In this document: positions 57,780 to 64,000 of the stretch, piece by piece
Numbering within the stretch: the stretch's first letter is position 1
Layout: each line of letters starts with the position of its first letter
Source of the DNA: Karstenula rhodostoma CBS 690.94
Lineage: Eukaryota; Ascomycota; Dothideomycetes; Pleosporales; Didymosphaeriaceae
Length of the DNA: 64,000 bases
Reading direction: 5' to 3'
Assembly: GCA_010093485.1 (NCBI GenBank)
Contig: MU001496.1
Location: 1,803,666-1,867,665 of the forward strand
The notes under the pieces: model-generated
Told to the model about the DNA's origin: nothing
Databases searched by the model: none
What the model saw: only the letters and a program-made list of their open reading frames with translations
Position numbers and translations under genes: made by a program

Positions 57780-60700
57780 GGAGTAGTAGGTAGTAATTTT
57801 AAATATATAGAGGAGACTTACTTAGGACTTTCTAAAAGAATATCCTTATATTATAGCTTACTATTTCTATATTTAATTTACTATATTTAAAAAATATATC
57901 CTTATCCCTTTTTTTAATATCTAGAATTTCTAGAATTACTATAAATAGTAGGGGTATAGAAGTACCTATAACTATAAACTCTACTATATTAGTAATACTC
58001 TAGATCTAAACCTAGAATTAGGCCCTTTAGTTATAGAGGCTAATATTAAATACCTAGCCTAATACTAGTCTAATACTATTTTAGTAATCTATTCTAAACT
58101 AATATAATTTAATAGTACTATTATTCTAATTAATACTATAATATTATTATTACTTTCTTTTATAGAAATAAAGTTTAATAACTAAGAATTATTATTAATT
58201 CTTACTTAGTATTATATATACTAATATATTTCTAGTTACTATCTTTAAAAGAATACTATTATAAGAGAGGAAATCTATAGACTTAGGGCTCCTTAGTCTA
58301 CTTATTTATACCTTACTTTTATTATTCCCCCTAGGAAGTAATATAGATACTTTAAACCTATCTATAATTATATATAACTTAACCCTTTCTATCCTATATT
58401 AGTATTAGGCTAAAGGGCTAATACTAATATCTAAATCTATACTAGTATAGCTAGTATAACTTAGTATATTAGTATATATACCTTAAAGGCTAAAAAATAT
58501 ACTATTTTCTATATAAACCTTATAGTATTTATTTTTCCCTATCTAAATAAAAATTATACTCTTACTTTATTTATATCTAAGCTTATAAATAAAATAATTA
58601 GGGAAAGAGACTATTTAGTCTAAGAAGTTATATATATACTATTTAGCCTTTTACTTATATAGTTTATATAGGTTATAATAAGTATTAATTACTAGCCTAA
58701 AGAAGTATAGTCTACTATATTTTTTTTTTATTAAGTCTAATAAATAAATAAGGAAAAGTTTAATCCTAATAGTACTCTATTCTAGAGTAGAAAGTTAATA
58801 CTCTAGAAATATAAGGAATACTTATTTATACTTAATAGTTTCTACTATATTAACTTCCTTCTATATTTTAATTATAAGAGTAAAATCCCCTCTAGGTAAT
58901 TTAAGACTAAACTATATATTCTATCCTATTATCTATAGTACTCTTTTATATTAAATCTAGCCTACTTTTATTATATTAAACTTATACTTTATTATCCCTT
59001 CTAGTATATAGATAATATTTATAACTTTTAGGAATAGTTATTTAAGACTAATACTAAGGCCTATTACTATTATTATATATATTATACTTATAAGTATATT
59101 AATTATTATAGAGATAATCTTAATTAGGTAGAGATAGAGAATCTAGAACTTAAAGAAATACCTATTTAAAACTAATTTAAGTTAGATAAGCTAGTAGCTT
59201 AAGGACCTACTATTAATAGTAAACTAGTTAACTAAAATATACTAAAGTTTAGGCCTATTAATTATACTAAGGACTAGGGTACTAAGGAATATAATAACTA
59301 CTAGGACCTAAGTAGTTTAACCTACTAGAAGTAGTTAATCTAGAAGTATTCTATTACTAGAGTAAAATAGCCTAATACTAATTCTAATACTCTAGCTACT
59401 TAATAAAGAATTACTTTTAATATAGTAATAAACTATTTTAAGGTAATCCTTAATAGGAGGGTACTACTATAGTTTCTTATTAATCTTAATAGGAAAGCTA
59501 GTACTAGTAAAACCTATATTATTAAAATAATTTTAACTTACTTTAATTAACTAGCTAAGGAAATAGGTATATTATTTTCTATTATCTAATCTATATTATA
59601 GAGATTTACTATAAGGTAGGGTAACTTAATAAAATAGGGGGGATAAAAAGGTATATTATACTTTTACTAATATATAAATAAAGGGGGACTAAAAAAGTGG
59701 CTAAGGTATGTCTAGTATCTATATATAGGCTAACTAATCTAATCTATACCTACTAGAATTACTATATTTCTAATTAATAACTAAATAATTAATAGCCTTT
59801 TCTAAATTCTAATTATATATATAAAAGGGATTATACTACTACTATCTACTATTACTCTATAATAGTTATAGTTTATTTTCTCTTTTATATACTATCTTAT
59901 TATTAATAAAAAGTCTATAATTAGTTTTAATATACTAGCTTAGATTAGTACCTAACTTAGTAAGATCTATTTTTAATTTATATACCTCCCTTTTACTAGC
60001 CTAAATATTATTATATCTAGAGACTTTTACTAGTTATTACTTATTACCTAGCGACCTTTATATAATCTATTACTAAGTAAAGGACCTATTAATACCTATA
60101 TAAAATAGTTTTACTAGTAATTCTTAAAAACTATTATTCTTAATATTATTTAATACTAATAAGAAAATAATAAGACTAACTTTTAGAATATCCTTTTATA
60201 ACTTTAAGTTAATAAAAGTACTTAGTAGGACTAGTTACTATTCTAAACTTATTATAGGACTATTCTTTTAAATTTAGAAATAAATATTTTCTATAATTCT
60301 ATATACCTCTATACTAAGTATTATAAGGTTAATATAATTAATTATAATTATCTTTAGAACTAATACTAGCTAGTATTAGCCTACTATACTAAATATAATA
60401 ATTCTATATATATAATAATACTATTAATAGAAGTTAGTAATCTAGAGAGTAAACTTTTCCTTTCTATTAGTACTAAGGTTATACTTCTAACTAATACTTA
60501 AATTAAATATAGTCTTATTAATAGAGCTATTAGTAAGGTTAATAATATTATATAATATTTAGCTACTATAGACTATATAAAGAAATCCCCTTTAGCTATT
60601 TTTACTATTTTTAATTAGTATATAAAATCTAGTCTATATACTATAGAGGTAGATAAAATAGCTATACTTATTTTCCCTATATTTTATAAGTTCCTTTATA

Positions 60701-60850
60701 ACTAGATAGTTATTATATAGGTCTAGTTTTTTTTTTACTTAGTATAGGCTATTATAGTATATAAGTTCTAAGGTTTTAGTTTTACTTTAGCTAAAATACT
60801 TATATTTAGGAAGAAGGACTTTATTACTAGTTTATTATATATTACCCTTT
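57780..60850 (+). mobile_element. RIP-inactivated Helitron transposon (Rep plus Pif1-type helicase)
   Basis: The coding sense is legible on the plus strand if T and A are read as possible former C and G. Near 57930-58010 the trace EWQ..RST(H)..GLYWISNAPDL matches the Helitron Rep region around its His motif. At about 59485-59515 GKAGTGKTYIIK is helicase motif I. At about 59580-59760, after removal of the inserted short element, SA-PTGIT is motif Ia. At about 60045-60070 LGDLYQ resembles motif II/III. At about 60735-60790 QAITVHKSQGFS is motif VI. Stops occur throughout, so the element is dead. The 5' end probably lies further left (55.3-57.7 kb), but I cannot read it. Helitron ends (5' TC, 3' hairpin plus CTRR) were not found. 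Confidence 0.75.
59596..59736 (-). mobile_element. Short SINE-like element, family Z, inserted in the Helitron helicase
   Basis: This 141-bp insertion is flanked by perfect 12-bp direct repeats ATCTAATCTATA (59584-59595 and 59737-59748). Removing the element and one repeat rejoins the decayed helicase reading frame exactly at its APTG motif. It is the longest copy of the family, with about 27 extra bases at the end where the other copies begin CCTTAGCC. Confidence 0.8.
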
Positions 60851-61168
60851 TATATATATAGAGTATTAAAGACTTTATATTTAAGACTTTTTTTCCTTTC
60901 TAATATCTAAGATCTAAAAATAGAAAATATATAAAGATAAAAAAAAAGGATAAATAATAGAGGTTAAATTAGTTATTTTTATACTTAGGGACTATTTTCT
61001 AGCTATTATAAGGCCTAATACCTTTTAGTATATTTAATACTATATTTTCTATTAATTTATTATCTAGTCTTTATTCTTAGTACTATAAAGTATATCTATA
61101 ATCTAATTTATATTATTAGGTAGATTTTTCTTATTACTAAATACTATATCTAGAATATAAGTAGCCTT

Positions 61169-61271
61169 ATACCTTAGCCACTTTTTTAGTCCCTTCGTGT
61201 ATTGGTAAAGCGCGATGCCTTATATTATTTACCCCTTTATTAATTTACCCGCCCTTATAGTAATCGTATAT
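61169..61271 (+). mobile_element. Short SINE-like element, family Z, RIP-block copy 3
   Basis: This 103-bp element is flanked by perfect 15-bp direct repeats AATATAAGTAGCCTT (61154-61168 and 61272-61286). Its sequence (ATACCTTAGCC...TTCGTGTATTGG...GCGCGATGCC...) follows the gene-space copy at 7833 with mostly C/T and G/A differences. It retains several CpG and TpG sites. Confidence 0.8.
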
Positions 61272-62799
61272 AATATAAGTAGCCTTTTTACTAGTAAATC
61301 TATTTATTCTAAATATATAGTCCCTAACTTATTAGTAATACCTAATACTATAGCTAATACTTTATTTATAAAATAAAGTATAGTATATACTTCTTATATA
61401 GATCTAGAAGTAGTAGAGTAATATTTTTTTTATATATATTCTAGTATACTATATAGACTATAAATTAATAGAAAAAGCTAGTAAATTAGGCTATATAGAA
61501 TAGACTAATAAGTGCCCTTTTCTACTTAGACTATAGAATTATAAATAGTAGGTAAGTAATTCTTAAAGTTTTATATATAGAGAGATATTATATAGCTAAT
61601 AAAATTACCTTATATAGTATATAGTACTATATTAAATTAGTTAAAAATACTATAGTTTAAATAGGAACTTATCTTTATACTCTTTTAAACTAATATTCTC
61701 TTTACTAGAATTAAATTCTAAACTTATATATTTAACCTAGCTAGTATTTATTTAATCTATATCTAGTAGATATTAGTAAGGTATTAGTTTTAAAATACTT
61801 ATATACTTATAAATAGGAGATCTTTATCCTATAGGTTATTAAAAAAGGTTTTAAGACCCTAGTAAAGATAGTTCTACTTCTAATATAGAATTTTAAAATA
61901 TTTAGTAATTTTATCCCTTATAATAATCTAGGTATTAAGTATAGCTATATTCTTAATATTAATCTTAGTATTAAAAACTTTTTATCTAAAGGCCTTTTAA
62001 TTTACTTTAACTTTTTTTTTTTTATTTCTCTTAAGAATAGTAGATAGGTTAAGTAATTACTAGTTTAAAATCTTTAATAATAAGACTCTAGTATTAGTTA
62101 AGGTATTAGATAGTTAGATAGATACTAGTATTATTAGAGTTAGAGTAGAGAAACTAGAAATATTAAAATATTAAGCTTATTTCTCTATAAACTATTTAGC
62201 CTTAATTTTACTAATATCTTAGCTAGTATAGGCTACTACCTTATAGTACTAAGTAGTTCTAGTATTAAAACTATTAAATATATTAGTATTTAATACTACC
62301 TAATATTTTTTTAACTTACTATATTATATTATATATATTATTTAATTAGATATATAATTATTTTAGTATATTAGACTAGTCTTTTATTAGTAATTAATTA
62401 ATAATTAGCTATATAGCTAGTAGAAAGGTATTCTTCTAGAACTTAGAGTAATATATATTATCTACTATTTTATTATACTCTATAGTAAGCTCTTTACTAG
62501 TTTTTTTTATTTAAGTAGCTATATTTTTCTTTATACTTTTATTTAAAGAGTATTCTCTAGCGCCTTTATACTATTTAATATTAGGTAGGTCTACTATAGT
62601 AGAGGTATTAGGTAAGTATTAAATATAAGGTAATAGGTAGGTATTAGGTATAGAATAAGTAACTATATAGTCCTATAATATAGAGTATAGAAAAAAGGTA
62701 GTAAAAGTAAATAAAAGAAATTATTAATAAATATTATAAGTAAATCTTATATAATTAAACCCTACTATTATATACCTATCTATTAAGTACTTATACTAT

Positions 62800-63167
62800 A
62801 AATACTAAGGTATCTTTACTTATTTAAGTAAAGGTAAATATACCTTATTTAAAAGTAGAAATATTCTATTACTTTTTTTATTATATAGACTAATACTATT
62901 TAATATTCTATATATACTTAAAATAGCTTAAATATATTAAGTTTTTATAAAGTTAGAATATATTTACTTTTTATTTTTATTATAAATACTAAGGCGCCTT
63001 TATAACTTACTTACTAAAGTAAAGGTAAATATATTTTATCTAAAAGTAGAAATATTCTATTACTTTTTTTACTATATAGACTAATACTATCTAATACCCT
63101 ATATATATTTATAATAGCTTAAATAGGTTAAGTTTTTATAAATATAGAACTTTTTTTCTAATTTATT
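62800..63167. repeat. Tandem duplication, two 184-bp units
   Basis: Units start at 62800 and 62984, both with AAATACTAAGG, and share AGTAAAGGTAAATATA, AAAGTAGAAATATTCTATTA and TATAGACTAATACTAT. The second unit keeps GCGCC where the first has TATC. Confidence 0.85.
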
Positions 63168-64000
63168 ACCTTTTACTTTTACTTTTTTCTAGTTTACTTT
63201 TACTTATATTATATATACGCGTTAAATAAGCCTATTATATAATTTATATAAGTATTATAATTTCTACTCTTTTATTCTCTCTTTTCTTTACCTTAATACT
63301 ATAAACTATTAACCCTCTTTAATTAATTCTATCTATAAATAATCTCTATAAGTTTACTAGTATAATACTATATAGAAAGATTAAGCCTTTATACCCTATT
63401 AGTAATAAGAATAAGAGTAAGGCTAAGGCTTAAAGTAAATTAAATATTAATTTTAAGTATTAGCCTTATACTTATATATTATAACTAGTCTATCTAATTA
63501 TCTAATAGTTACTAAGACCCCTTATAAGACTACTATTTCTAGTTTACCTACTAAGGCTTAATAATCTACTCTAACTACTAGTAGTATTAAAAAGTCTTAT
63601 TACTATAAATCTAATAGTAAGTATAGTATTAGTATTAAGCTAGTATTAAACTAATATTCTCTAGCTATAGCTTTTTATAAGATTTACTAGTTTTAGAAAA
63701 GTATTAACCTACTTATCTCTAAGCTACTATTCTAGTATCTAGTAAGGGAGGTAGTTATTAATTATAATATTTTCTATTTTATTTACTATACTCTCTTTAA
63801 AATTATTAATAAAGACCTAGTTTATAATCTTTACTTCTAGTCTAGTACTATTATAATTCTTTAGAAAGCCTCTAAGACCTTTTTAGTTTATTTCTTTAAG
63901 TATAAGTATTAGTTCTAGTATTAAACTTTATTATATTTATTAATTAAATTTAGATATACTATTAGTTTATATCTATACTAAGTATATTACTATTATAAAA

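Larger units (their letters stand above)
47895..64000. repeat. AT-rich RIP-mutated isochore
   Basis: Sixteen kilobases made almost wholly of A and T plus TAG/CTA/AGG/CCT combinations. CA and TG dinucleotides are close to absent over kilobase stretches, while TA is in great excess. This is the signature of saturating repeat-induced point mutation (CpA to TpA on both strands). All frames are closed, and no intact gene exists here. The block contains several repeat families and a Helitron relic listed separately. Such blocks are normally silent heterochromatin in filamentous ascomycetes. The block continues past the right edge. Confidence 0.95.

Overview
The window is nuclear DNA of a filamentous ascomycete (Pezizomycotina). 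The evidence is short spliceosomal introns of about 42-150 bp with GT...CTRAC...AG signals, fungal gene families (F-box, 2EXR-like, fungal bZIP, Trs65, endopolyphosphatase), and a large AT-rich block with the footprint of repeat-induced point mutation (RIP). A Dothideomycete is a reasonable guess, but nothing here fixes the class.

Positions 1-47.9 kb are ordinary gene space. From left to right: a Sir2-class histone deacetylase (-), an F-box protein (+), a small DUF423 membrane protein (+), a 2EXR/F-box-like protein (+), about 11 kb with almost no recognisable gene (7.2-18.4 kb), a Yap-like bZIP factor (+), ORC1 (+), the splicing WD40 protein Prp46 (-), a broken single-pass membrane protein gene beside a 7-bp minisatellite, the TRAPP subunit Trs65 (-) divergent from the splicing factor Prp40 (+), the ribosome-recycling ATPase Rli1/ABCE1 (-) divergent from the chromatin remodeller Chd1 (+), and endopolyphosphatase Ppn1 (+). 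Most are housekeeping genes of chromatin, replication, splicing and translation. They do not form an operon or a biosynthetic cluster. Exon structures were rebuilt by hand from splice signals and reading-frame continuity, so several products differ from the plain open reading frames (SIR2 C-terminus, bZIP third exon, ORC1 in-frame intron, RLI1 12-nt micro-exon).

At about 47.9 kb the composition changes abruptly. From there to the end (16 kb) the sequence is extremely AT-rich, nearly devoid of CA/TG dinucleotides and full of stops in all frames. It holds direct, inverted and tandem repeats, a 14-base assembly gap, and the relic of a Helitron transposon whose Rep and Pif1-type helicase motifs are still legible once C-to-T and G-to-A changes are allowed for.

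The most interesting content is two families of very short (about 100-165 bp) insertion elements. Copies lie both in the RIP block and in gene space near 7.8-8.1 kb. Four of the six copies have clear target-site duplications of 11-15 bp, one has an imperfect pair, and one has none that I can see. One copy sits exactly inside a helicase motif of the dead Helitron. Another pair appears to have landed between the branch point and the acceptor of an intron. Their size and variable target duplications are SINE-like. They keep CpG and TpG sites that the surrounding DNA has lost, which suggests they are too short, or too young, for RIP.
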